A program made the translations under genes and the position numbers. The notes under the pieces were generated by a model. It worked only from the letters and a program-made list of their open reading frames with translations. It searched no databases and was not told where the DNA came from. From the NCBI GenBank assembly GCA_021819985.1, contig JAKAEG010000195.1:1-6297 (forward strand): a stretch of DNA of 6,297 bases. Direction: 5' to 3'. The stretch comes from Nitrospirota bacterium (lineage in GTDB: Bacteria > Nitrospirota > Thermodesulfovibrionia > Thermodesulfovibrionales > JdFR-88). Positions 1 through 5,840 of the stretch are shown here, one piece after another. Positions within the stretch are counted from its first letter, which is position 1, and each line of letters opens with the position of its first letter.

Positions 1-73
1 CATATGTCTTTATTACGTTTTCGAAATGGATCATAACCGGATAATCAAGTTCTGTTTTTAATGACTTTTAGAA

Positions 74-155
74 TGGATTCCCTATTAACACCTCGGGAAT
101 GACGTCTCTTGTTAGCGCCTTTGCTGTCATTCCCGCGCAGGCGGAAAACCATTTT
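74..155. repeat. Palindromic repeat units (pair 1, opposite arrangement, partly decayed)
   Basis: The 30-nt unit at 74-103 runs TGGATTCCC to CGGGAATGAC. After 22 bp a second unit (126 onward) begins GTCATTCCCGCGCAGGCGG, but its right arm is altered, reading AAAACCATTTT where CGGGAATCCATTT is expected. Here the GTCAT ends face each other, opposite to the other three pairs, so these may be the adjoining halves of two different pairs. GGAAAA-CCA-TTTTCC (143-157) forms an alternative small hairpin over the altered arm. Apart from these units I see nothing in positions 1-187. Confidence 0.7.
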
Positions 156-187
156 CCCCGATTTTGAAATAAGTTCTGATGAAAATA

Positions 188-475
188 TCATGCTTTCAGG
201 TCCTTTGCAGGCGTAGGCACCCTGGCTCCGGTATGTTTCCCAGCCAGGAGTTCCTTTATCATGAGCCTGTGCTGAAAGATCATCAATTTGTTTATTTTCG
301 CGGCGAAGCCGGGCTGGCCCAGTATGCGGGAATAATTCACGTCCTTTGATGCAAGCACCTCTCCCTTGCAGTAAAGAAAGGTACGCACAACAGGGATTCT
401 CGATGCGCAGTCTTCCGTCTGCACATGATACATCTTTCCGCCGAAAGGCACGTTAGTATTAAATCCCGCCCTCAT
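188..475 (-). CDS. Small conserved protein of unknown function (AGFNTNVPF...YHVQTED type)
   Basis: A 95-residue soluble protein with no signal peptide or membrane segment. The N-terminus (AGFNTNVPFGGKMYHVQTED, residues 3-22), the LYCKGEVLASK stretch (34-44) and the basic helical end with QHRLMIKELLAGKHTG (68-83) resemble a small family I have seen repeatedly in Deltaproteobacteria-like and Nitrospirota genomes, where it is annotated as hypothetical. The family's characteristic block is the VQTED motif followed by a LxYKG-ILASK strand. Two cysteines (C23, C36) are present. The ATG at 475 is preceded by GGAG three bases away and matches the conserved start. TATAAT occurs at 491-486, which would make the leader only a few bases long, but no -35 is convincing. 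The gene stands alone between hairpin pairs, with no functional context. Confidence 0.7.
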   Translation of the reverse strand: MRAGFNTNVPFGGKMYHVQTEDCASRIPVVRTFLYCKGEVLASKDVNYSRILGQPGFAAKINKLMIFQHRLMIKELLAGKHTGARVPTPAKDLKA

Positions 476-563
476 GGACTCCGTTATTATATAGGCGCCG
501 CCGCAAAAAATGAAAGGGGAAGATTGTCACGGAATGACCGCGAAAATCCTGCTTCTTTTATGC

Positions 564-635
564 GTCATGCCCAAGGGCATTTATCGGGCATCCATTTAAA
601 GGTTTCCCCTGGATTCCCGCCTGCGCGGGAATGAC
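564..635. repeat. Paired palindromic repeat (hairpin pair 2), downstream of the SHOCT-like gene
   Basis: A 31-nt unit (564-594, GTCATGCCCA to CGGGCATCCA) faces a 26-nt unit (610-635, TGGATTCCCG to CGGGAATGAC) across a 15-nt spacer. The reverse complement of the long unit matches the long unit of pair 3 at 28 of 31 positions, and the short units of the two pairs match at 25 of 26. A possible decayed third unit, CGGAATGAC, lies at 530-538. Confidence 0.88.
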
Positions 636-675
636 GGATTAAGGCCACTAACTATGAAATTTTCTGATTTTTATA

Positions 676-1548
676 TTATTTTTTCAGAAGGCGGCCTCTC
701 GCCCTCTCGTATTCCTGCTGAGAAAGCACGCCGTCCTTATAAAGGTCCTCCAGTTTTTGCATCTGAAGGAGCCGCGTTTTTACCTTACCAAAATCTTCGT
801 CTGAAAGGACCCCGCTTGCGTGCAGTTCCTCGATCTCTTTGAGCTTCGTCTCTATGCCGGATCCGGCTTTAACGGGAGCTTTTTTTGTTTCAATGGACCC
901 CGTGTTGATTACGGAGGACGCCGCGCTGCTTATGGCCGTTTTAACCGGTCTGCCTTCGATTTGCGCCATTATGTGGTCCTCTTTATCCTGGAAGAGCCTG
1001 GCAAGCATGACGGCGATCTTTTTGGTTTGGGCATCGTTCAGCCGGCCGGCGACCAGATCGTAATCCCGTCCGGAATACTGCCCCCTGCTTTGGACCGATA
1101 TGGAATCGTTGATTATCTTTTTGCCTGCCGCCTCCATTACTATTTTGATCTCATGTGTCCCTTCCGCGAAATGGCCACTTGAGGAGCCGGCCCAGTAATC
1201 ATAGGGCCGATGCTCTCCGTTGTAATATTCCCACTTGCCTTTTATGTCCAGATGAACAACCGCGTCCGCGGAAACGCCCTTTTTATATGGGTAAACGATG
1301 TTACTGAAGACCTTCATCTTTTTAAGTTCTTCCACAATAGCCGACCCATACGGATGATCGGCCTTTGATTTGCCATGACTTTGTACCGCCGGGCCCTCGT
1401 CGACATTTATGCCGACAGTAAGAGGAATGGGTTCGGTTGGGTTATAGACCGGGGCTGGCGGGAATTTGACCGTTGTGGCGGCCCCGGCGTATGCACTAAA
1501 AGAAATTGCGGCTATTAAAAGGAATAAGCAAAACAGTTTTTTCCTCAT
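676..1548 (-). CDS. Exported protein with two C-terminal SHOCT-like helical hairpins, function unknown
   Basis: A 290-residue protein starting at the ATG at 1548. Residues 1-21 or 1-23 are a signal peptide (MRKKLFCLFL, hydrophobic core, AYA or AGA cleavage site). The only early cysteine, C7, lies within the hydrophobic core, so there is no lipobox and the mature protein is probably periplasmic. Residues about 38-190 look like an alpha/beta domain: PLTVGINVDEGP, then YGSAIVEELKKMKVFSNIVYP and ADAVVHLDIKGKWEYY. This is loosely like periplasmic lipoprotein folds in which a helix plus F..V strand follows the first strand; I cannot name the family. Residues 190-232 form a Ser/Ala/Lys-rich linker. 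Residues 235-261 and 263-290 are two tandem SHOCT-type motifs, each L..(I/L)E(E/D)L...GVLS..(D/E)(F/Y) followed by a basic helix ending RLL. No function should be assigned. It is flanked on both sides by mirrored hairpin pairs and lacks a T-rich terminator. Confidence 0.8.
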   Translation of the reverse strand: MRKKLFCLFLLIAAISFSAYAGAATTVKFPPAPVYNPTEPIPLTVGINVDEGPAVQSHGKSKADHPYGSAIVEELKKMKVFSNIVYPYKKGVSADAVVHLDIKGKWEYYNGEHRPYDYWAGSSSGHFAEGTHEIKIVMEAAGKKIINDSISVQSRGQYSGRDYDLVAGRLNDAQTKKIAVMLARLFQDKEDHIMAQIEGRPVKTAISSAASSVINTGSIETKKAPVKAGSGIETKLKEIEELHASGVLSDEDFGKVKTRLLQMQKLEDLYKDGVLSQQEYERARGRLLKK

Positions 1549-1553
1549 TTGCA

Positions 1554-1559
1554 CCTCCT
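1554..1559 (-). promoter_or_regulatory. Ribosome-binding site deciding the start of the SHOCT-like gene
   Basis: Minus-strand AGGAGG followed by TGCAA and ATG (1548). The 5-nt spacing is ideal. An in-frame GTG at 1554 overlaps the Shine-Dalgarno sequence itself and is rejected as a start. Confidence 0.85.
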
Positions 1560-1587
1560 GCTAAAAAATCTTAATGCGGCATTTTCA

Positions 1588-1666
1588 ATCATTCCCGCGC
1601 AGGCGGGAATCCACTTTAATTCACATCCAAAAAATTGGATGCCCGATAAATACCTTCGGGCATGAC
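1588..1666. repeat. Paired palindromic repeat (hairpin pair 3), in the leader of the SHOCT-like gene
   Basis: A 26-nt unit (1588-1613, ATCATTCCCG to CGGGAATCCA) faces a 31-nt unit (1636-1666, TGGATGCCCG to CGGGCATGAC) across a 22-nt spacer. The short unit has a T/A pair next to the core; the long one has G/C. A third small hairpin, ATCCAA-AAAA-TTGGAT (1625-1640), overlaps the start of the long unit and could compete with it. The pair is the mirror image of pair 2 on the other side of the gene. Confidence 0.88.
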
Positions 1667-1701
1667 TCCCCTAAAGCTTCCTTTGAAACAGAACGCTGGT
1701 T

Positions 1702-1729
1702 CAGATAAGAATAATACACATCTTTTCAA
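1702..1729 (-). promoter_or_regulatory. Weak candidate promoter for the SHOCT-like gene
   Basis: The upstream gene ends in a strong terminator, so a promoter is expected between 1787 and 1560. The best match seen is TTGAAA (1729-1724), 16 bp, then TATCTG (1707-1702). The -10 is poor, so this is only a candidate. Transcription from here would run through the hairpin pair at 1588-1666 and give a structured leader. Confidence 0.25.
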
Positions 1730-1787
1730 ATAATCCATATTTCCTGCCCGGCAATTTTAGCAAAGCTGGATCATGCAGCCGGAGGGC

Positions 1788-1821
1788 AAAAAAAGGGAGG
1801 GTCCTTTTTTAAGGACCCTCC
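1788..1821 (-). terminator. Strong rho-independent terminator after the DUF3373 gene
   Basis: A perfect 11-bp stem, GGAGGGTCCTT with AAGGACCCTCC (1796-1806 and 1811-1821), closes a 4-nt loop. On the minus strand it is followed by C and then seven Ts (A run at 1788-1794). It starts about 43 bp after the stop codon at 1864 and points in the gene's direction, so it separates this gene from the one at 676-1548. Confidence 0.93.
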
Positions 1822-1863
1822 GAGGCAATCGGTTAGGAATCACCGAGGGTTTTTACAAAAAGC

Positions 1864-3453
1864 TTAAAAATTCACGTTAAGCGTGAAATACACGTCGTTT
1901 GCGCTTTTAATGGGAGCGAATATCTGCGCGTTAAAGGGAGAGCTTGCCAGGTCGCTCATTGCCACAGGCCCTCCAAGCCAGTTGTTCGAGCCCGTGTACT
2001 TGATATCATAGTACTGCCAGCCAAGCCTGAAGAATGCGAGTCCGACCTTGTCTATGGTTTTCTCGTGGATTTCCTGTATCGCATAGAGCTCATACACGTC
2101 GCCCCTTGTGCCCAGTTTCGAGGTCCACATGTCGTCGCCTGCCGGTGCGATGGTTATCCAGTCCTTCGAGCCGTGGTTGTACTCCGCGCCCAGCTTCGTG
2201 CGGGTGCTGTCTATGTCATAGCGGGCGCCCAGGTATACGGCCCAGCCGGTATGGTTCTGGCCGTCGAACATTTTAGGCTCAAATGCCTTCACATTGGCCG
2301 CCTGTTGGGCAGTCAGAGCAGTTTGGGCAAGCGGGAATCCTGTAGCCGGATCGACGTATCCCAGGCCCTGCTCAATAAACGGAGCAAACGCCCCGGCTGA
2401 GTTGCCGTTCGGCATCGCATGGCTTAAAGCGACGTTGGTAAAATAATTTATATTCTTAATCTTGCCCTGCACAAGCGCCGAGTACCAGTCTATGTTTCCG
2501 ACGTTCGTGGTCGGGTTCAAAAACTCCTGTACGCCGTTGGTTTGGGTTGTCGGCACCTGGAAGTCCGGCGGGACGTCAAAGATGTCTATCCCGCGGTCCC
2601 ACAGTAATTCGACTTCGAGATTGTCCGTGTTATATGGGACAATGAACAAGCCGGTAAAATTCGTGTCGTGAAGATTGCTGAAACCGGAGTCAAATCCCCT
2701 GCCGCCGCAGAACTTGGCGTATGCGCCAGGCAGGGCCTCTATGTACGGCGCCCAGCCCAGGCTGAAGCCGTCAAAGGCGTAGTCGATAAGGAGGTTCGGC
2801 ACGCCCGCCGTGCCTATATTCATGGCATTTCTTCTTAAGTTGCCGGGAACACCGCTGGTTGAAGGCCTCCTGCCTATCGAAAACCATACGGGCTGGTCGG
2901 CAATATTGCTCCATGTCGTGTAGGCATAGTCCACGTTAAGAAAATCGCTGCTTGGCACATGGCCCTGGACGCCGTCGAAGGTCCCGGCCCTGTCCATGAA
3001 GAACATGCTTTGATCAACGGGGTTTGCGGAGTCGCTCCCCCAGACCTTGTACATTAAAAGACGGGCCTTTACGGTGATGTTCTCAAGCGCCTTCGCCTGA
3101 AAGTTTAGCCCGAAGCGGTTTGTCAAAAGCGTATGGTTCGTGTAGTCCTGCCCGGGAGTCGTTTTGGTCCCCGCCCCAAAAGCGGCCTGTTGAGCCGGAG
3201 TCAGTGCTCCAAAAGCCGCAGGATTAAAAGGCCCGTTCGGGTTTCCCCCATTTTGCATATACGCTCCCGCAGCATCAAAAAACGCCCCGTTAGCGCCAAA
3301 GCCGATAAAACTGGGCGTGGACCCATGCAAGGTATCCAGTCTCGCCTGGTAATCTCCGCCGATCGTGAGCCACGACGTTACATTCTGCTCTGCGTAACCC
3401 TTTAAAGGCAGCAGAAGCAGCACTGCGAATACTGCGAACAAAAACTTCTTCAT
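1864..3453 (-). CDS. DUF3373-type predicted outer-membrane beta-barrel protein
   Basis: A 529-residue exported protein that I recognise as DUF3373-like; the family has no established function and is usually regarded as porin-like. Residues 1-21 form a signal peptide (MKKFLFAV, a leucine-rich core, then KGYA before E22). The remainder has alternating, aromatic-rich stretches typical of beta strands, including TNRFGLNFQAKALENITVKA (111-130), WSNIADQPVWFSIGRRPSTS (181-200) and WAVYLGARYDIDSTRTKLGA (404-423). It ends VYFTLNVNF, a terminal phenylalanine with alternating hydrophobics as in outer-membrane barrel proteins. Two Ala/Gly/Pro-rich segments (45-105 and 350-392) look like long loops, each containing an LT(P)AQQAA motif. 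The start at 3453 is chosen because AGGAGG lies 9 nt upstream and the signal peptide begins there; the ATG at 3462 touches the Shine-Dalgarno sequence and would add MKG. The gene has its own candidate promoter and a strong terminator, so a link to the B12 genes is not implied. Confidence 0.82.
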   Translation of the reverse strand: MKKFLFAVFAVLLLLPLKGYAEQNVTSWLTIGGDYQARLDTLHGSTPSFIGFGANGAFFDAAGAYMQNGGNPNGPFNPAAFGALTPAQQAAFGAGTKTTPGQDYTNHTLLTNRFGLNFQAKALENITVKARLLMYKVWGSDSANPVDQSMFFMDRAGTFDGVQGHVPSSDFLNVDYAYTTWSNIADQPVWFSIGRRPSTSGVPGNLRRNAMNIGTAGVPNLLIDYAFDGFSLGWAPYIEALPGAYAKFCGGRGFDSGFSNLHDTNFTGLFIVPYNTDNLEVELLWDRGIDIFDVPPDFQVPTTQTNGVQEFLNPTTNVGNIDWYSALVQGKIKNINYFTNVALSHAMPNGNSAGAFAPFIEQGLGYVDPATGFPLAQTALTAQQAANVKAFEPKMFDGQNHTGWAVYLGARYDIDSTRTKLGAEYNHGSKDWITIAPAGDDMWTSKLGTRGDVYELYAIQEIHEKTIDKVGLAFFRLGWQYYDIKYTGSNNWLGGPVAMSDLASSPFNAQIFAPIKSANDVYFTLNVNF

Positions 3454-3462
3454 CCCTTTCAT

Positions 3463-3468
3463 CCTCCT
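3463..3468 (-). promoter_or_regulatory. Ribosome-binding site deciding the DUF3373 start
   Basis: The minus strand reads AGGAGG and then immediately ATGAAAGGGATGAAG. The first ATG (3462) abuts the Shine-Dalgarno sequence with no spacer; the second (3453) sits 9 nt away and opens the signal peptide, so it is preferred. Confidence 0.6.
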
Positions 3469-3592
3469 CTTCCTTCTTCCGGTTTTTATGGAATTCCCCT
3501 GAGTCCAAACATCCAACAATACCACATTATATGGCCGTTGATAACTCAGACTTTTTGTTTTTCCGGTTATCCTTCTCCCAAAGGATTGGAAG

Positions 3593-3622
3593 ATGTTAAG
3601 AGATTCGAAACTGCTTTGTCAA
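3593..3622 (-). promoter_or_regulatory. Candidate sigma-70-type promoter for the DUF3373 gene
   Basis: On the minus strand a perfect -35 hexamer TTGACA (3622-3617) is followed after 18 bp by TAACAT (3598-3593), which matches 4 of 6 positions of TATAAT (a TTAACA reading with 17 bp is the alternative). It lies just downstream of cobD and would give a 5' leader of roughly 130 nt before the ATG at 3453. A perfect TATAAT also occurs closer to the gene (3531-3526) but has no recognisable -35 at the right distance. No terminator is visible between cobD and this site, so read-through is also possible. Confidence 0.5.
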
Positions 3623-3643
3623 TATATTCCTTATATTATTAAA

Positions 3644-3666
3644 GAGGTTATAAAATGAGGTTATAA
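3644..3666. repeat. 10-bp direct repeat GAGGTTATAA, two copies
   Basis: GAGGTTATAA occurs at 3644-3653 and again at 3657-3666, a 13-bp period. The second copy overlaps the cobD stop codon. It lies about 20-45 bp upstream of the candidate -35 of the DUF3373 promoter, so it could be an operator half-site pair. It could also be a chance feature of AT-rich DNA. Confidence 0.35.
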
Positions 3667-4746
3667 GGTACTTACCTGTTTGGAATATCCCCTGATGGCG
3701 CTTAAAAGAATCCTGTTTTCCTTTCTCTTTTTTATGGCGAACCTGACATAACCTTTGCCCAACCCCTTGAAATTTGAACAGTCCCGGATAAGGATGCCCT
3801 TTTCAAAGAGTTGTTTTACAAGTCCGTCCGCCTGGGCGATCTTTATAAGGAAAAAATTTGCGGCAGTTGGTAAGTGCCAGGCGCCGGCCTCATTCAACTG
3901 CCCTGCTATATACGTCCTTTCTCTTTCGATCAGGCTGAGTGTTTTTTCCCCGTGTGCGGCATCATCCAGGGCGGCGGCTGCTGCTTCCATTGCGGGGATA
4001 TTGATGCTCCAGGGCTCTTTGCATCCGAGCACCTTTTTCGCGGTCTGCGCCGAGCCGAAAACCGCATACCCCATTCGAAACCCGGTCAGGGCATGGAATT
4101 TCGTCATGGAGCGAAGGATTATGAGCCAGGGGTTTTTCCCTTTCGCGGCCCTCTCCGCCAATGACCGGCCCGGGCAAAAATCAATGAACGCCTCATCCAC
4201 TACAAGATGGCAGCGCGCTTTTTTGGCCTCATGCGCCAGCTTTTCCACGATTTCGCCATCAAGGAGCTGCCCTGTGGGATTGTTAGGGTTGCATATGAAC
4301 GCCATGTCCGGGCCCAAAGAGCGCATGGCGCGGACAAACCGGTCGAAGTCAAATGAGAGGCCTACGGTCCTGTGCACTTTCGCCCCGGCCAGCATTGCCG
4401 CGCGCGCGTACTCGCTGAACGCGGGCTCATGGATAAGGACGGAACCCGGTTTCAGGGCACGGGGCAACAGATATATGAGTTCAGTGCTGCCGTTTCCGGC
4501 AATGACCTGAGCTGGATGGGTTGCCCCGAACTGTTCCGCTATCTGGCAGGAAAGCCTGTCTGCATATGGCGGAGGATAATTCCGGATATTGGCCATCGAA
4601 CCATAAGCGGCCTTCATCGCCATTGTTGAGGCCCCGAGCGGGTTTATCGATGAGCTGAAATCGATTATGTTGCCGACCGGTATGCCCGTAAGAAGGGACG
4701 CGCTGTAGACGTCACCGCCGTGTGCTTTTTGCTTCATTGGCGGCAT
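3661..4746 (-). CDS. cobD: L-threonine-O-3-phosphate decarboxylase (PLP-dependent, aspartate aminotransferase fold)
   Basis: PLP enzyme of fold type I that decarboxylates L-threonine O-3-phosphate to (R)-1-amino-2-propanol O-2-phosphate, the linker arm attached by CbiB. The 361 residues are normal for the family. Seen in order: HGGDVY (9-14) and DFSSSINPLG (29-38), typical of CobD; GNGSTELIYLLP (84-95), phosphate-cofactor loop; NPNNPTG (153-159); VVDEAFIDF (182-190) with the cofactor-ring aspartate; SMTKFHALTGFRMGYA (213-228) with the Schiff-base lysine K216; and RDCSNFKGLGKGYVRFAI (321-338) with the carboxylate-binding arginine R336. Histidinol-phosphate aminotransferase is the nearest relative, but the HGGDVY start, the RDCSNF-GLG-YVR ending and the adjacent cbiB favour the decarboxylase. 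The ATG at 4746 is chosen for its 4-bp distance from the cbiB stop; a second in-frame ATG at 4737 is possible. Neither has a clear Shine-Dalgarno sequence, which suggests translational coupling to cbiB. Confidence 0.93.
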   Translation of the reverse strand: MPPMKQKAHGGDVYSASLLTGIPVGNIIDFSSSINPLGASTMAMKAAYGSMANIRNYPPPYADRLSCQIAEQFGATHPAQVIAGNGSTELIYLLPRALKPGSVLIHEPAFSEYARAAMLAGAKVHRTVGLSFDFDRFVRAMRSLGPDMAFICNPNNPTGQLLDGEIVEKLAHEAKKARCHLVVDEAFIDFCPGRSLAERAAKGKNPWLIILRSMTKFHALTGFRMGYAVFGSAQTAKKVLGCKEPWSINIPAMEAAAAALDDAAHGEKTLSLIERERTYIAGQLNEAGAWHLPTAANFFLIKIAQADGLVKQLFEKGILIRDCSNFKGLGKGYVRFAIKKRKENRILLSAIRGYSKQVSTL

Positions 4747-4750
4747 CTCA

Positions 4751-5692
4751 TCATAAGACCGCGCCCATTAAAGACATAACGAGCGCCCCAAGGATTGAGG
4801 CATAGAGCGTAAGTTTAATCGCCGTTTCCGCCTTTGCCGCGTCAACCGGCAAAAGACCGCCCCCGATTAATGGCTTTTCCACAAGTCTGCCGCCGTACAT
4901 TGCAGGGCCGCCAAGTGTCACGTCCAGCGCTCCGGCCATCGCCGCCATAGGCACCCCGCTGTTTGGGCTAGGGTGCTTCCTGCCGTCTCTGAGCATGACC
5001 CCCAGAGGTCTTTTAAACCCAAACCCCATAACGGCGGAAGCGGCACAGATGAAAAACCCTGTTATTCTCGATGGAATCAAATTCACCAGGTCGTCAAGCC
5101 TGGCGGAAGCCCATCCGAAAACCCTGTATTTCTCATTTTTATAGCCCACCATGGAATCAAGCGTATTTACCGCTTTATAAGCCATGGCAAGCGGAACGCC
5201 TCCTATCAGAAAATAAAAGACCGGCGCCAGCACGCCGTCCGAGGCGTTTTCGGCAAGGCTTTCAATTACGGCCTTCATGGCCGGCTGTCCATCGATATTT
5301 TCGGTGTCTCTGCCCACAAGGCTTTTAAGCTCGCTCCTGGCCCCGGCAATATCTCCCGACCTGACAAGGCCCGTAATTTTTCCGGCTTCACCTGTCAGCC
5401 CTTTCAGTGCTATCGTCGTGTAAAGTAGAAAGGCCGTTACCGGTACGGCCCACCGGGAGAGGGAATCTTCTATCCTATTGACCAGCAGAACGGTAAGCCA
5501 ATATGTGCCGCCCACAATGAGAAGGCAAAGCAGGATGCCGCCCAACCGCTGAGGCAAGATCTTTCTCAGCGCCCATTCGAAAAAACTTATGGCCTTACCT
5601 ATTATCCTGACCGGATGGATAAAAAACCACGAGGGCTCCCCGATAGCGAGGTCGAGCGTAAAGGCAAGGGCAAGGACAATTATCCTGTGCAT
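4751..5692 (-). CDS. cbiB: Adenosylcobinamide-phosphate synthase CbiB (cobalamin biosynthesis)
   Basis: Integral inner-membrane enzyme that joins adenosylcobyric acid to (R)-1-amino-2-propanol or its phosphate, giving adenosylcobinamide (phosphate). The 313 residues match the usual CbiB/CobD length. Seen: an N-terminal D-(I)GEP..HPVRIIG signature (residues about 14-32); hydrophobic segments near 1-18, 50-72, 82-96, 155-172, 209-226 and 293-312; YTTIALKGL (91-99); ESLAENASDGVLAP (144-157); YKAVNTLDSMVGYKNEKY (172-189); SARLDDLVNLIPSR (196-209); and HPSPNSGVPMAAMAG plus LGGPAMYGG (240-268). All are hallmarks of the family. The ATG at 5692 gives the standard N-terminus; only a weak GAG, and no good Shine-Dalgarno sequence, precedes it. 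The stop codon is 4 bp before cobD, so the two are almost certainly cotranscribed. In some nomenclatures this enzyme is called CobD, which should not be confused with the decarboxylase next door. Confidence 0.95.
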   Translation of the reverse strand: MHRIIVLALAFTLDLAIGEPSWFFIHPVRIIGKAISFFEWALRKILPQRLGGILLCLLIVGGTYWLTVLLVNRIEDSLSRWAVPVTAFLLYTTIALKGLTGEAGKITGLVRSGDIAGARSELKSLVGRDTENIDGQPAMKAVIESLAENASDGVLAPVFYFLIGGVPLAMAYKAVNTLDSMVGYKNEKYRVFGWASARLDDLVNLIPSRITGFFICAASAVMGFGFKRPLGVMLRDGRKHPSPNSGVPMAAMAGALDVTLGGPAMYGGRLVEKPLIGGGLLPVDAAKAETAIKLTLYASILGALVMSLMGAVL

Positions 5693-5740
5693 TTTATTTT
5701 TAAGATGCTCATAATATTTTTTAGATTTTGTCTTCTATTA

Positions 5741-5810
5741 GTCATACCCGAGGACCTTAATCGGGTATCCATTTTAAATTGGATTCCCGCTAAAGACATG
5801 CGGTAATGAC
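5741..5810. repeat. Paired palindromic repeat (hairpin pair 4), between cbiP and cbiB
   Basis: Two 31-nt palindromic units stand head to head. The first (5741-5771) runs GTCATACCCG to CGGGTATCCA; the second (5780-5810) runs TGGATTCCCG to CGGTAATGAC. They are separated by the 8-nt spacer TTTTAAAT. The first unit uses an A/T pair next to the core; the second uses T/A and has one substitution in its right arm. ATCCA and TGGAT at the inner ends are also complementary, so the whole 70-bp block can fold as two stem-loops or one long cruciform. It fills most of the cbiP-cbiB gap. Confidence 0.85.
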
Positions 5811-5821
5811 GACATGAAAAT

Positions 5822-5839
5822 TTTCAAACTATTTTGAAA
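5822..5839 (-). other. AT-rich hairpin just after cbiP
   Basis: TTTCAAA and TTTGAAA form a perfect 7-bp inverted repeat around a 4-nt loop, starting a couple of bases after the cbiP stop codon. It is almost entirely A-T and is followed on the minus strand only by ATTTTC, so it would be a weak terminator at best. It could equally mark the 3' boundary of a processed transcript. Confidence 0.3.
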
Positions 5840-5840
5840 T

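Noticed and set aside
425..634. Short plus-strand open frame running through hairpin pair 2
   Set aside because: It begins opposite the small minus-strand gene and then reads through palindromic repeat DNA, so its protein is partly repeat-encoded and not credible.
74..635. Repeats considered as a CRISPR array
   Set aside because: Units alternate in orientation, spacing is irregular, there are only two per site, and no cas genes are present.
655..700. Inverted repeat TTCTGA...TCAGAA around the end of the SHOCT-like gene as a terminator
   Set aside because: The stem is only 6 bp with a long AT loop and includes the stop codon, and there is no T run after it.
3526..3660. Cobalamin riboswitch between cobD and the DUF3373 gene
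   Set aside because: No B12-box-like conserved core or multi-stem arrangement is visible; the segment is AT-rich with only a promoter-like signal and a direct repeat.
3755..4510. Plus-strand open frame of 251 codons antisense to cobD
   Set aside because: The minus-strand frame carries every expected PLP-enzyme motif. The plus-strand translation has no recognisable domain and is rich in the residues expected from reading a GC-richer gene backwards.
3661..4746. Histidinol-phosphate aminotransferase (hisC) as the identity of this PLP enzyme
   Set aside because: It shares the fold, but the HGGDVY beginning, the RDCSNF-GLG-YVR ending and the 4-bp linkage to cbiB indicate the threonine-phosphate decarboxylase.
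4973..5428. Plus-strand open frame antisense to cbiB
   Set aside because: It lies wholly within the conserved CbiB coding region and shows no motif, plausible start context or partner gene.
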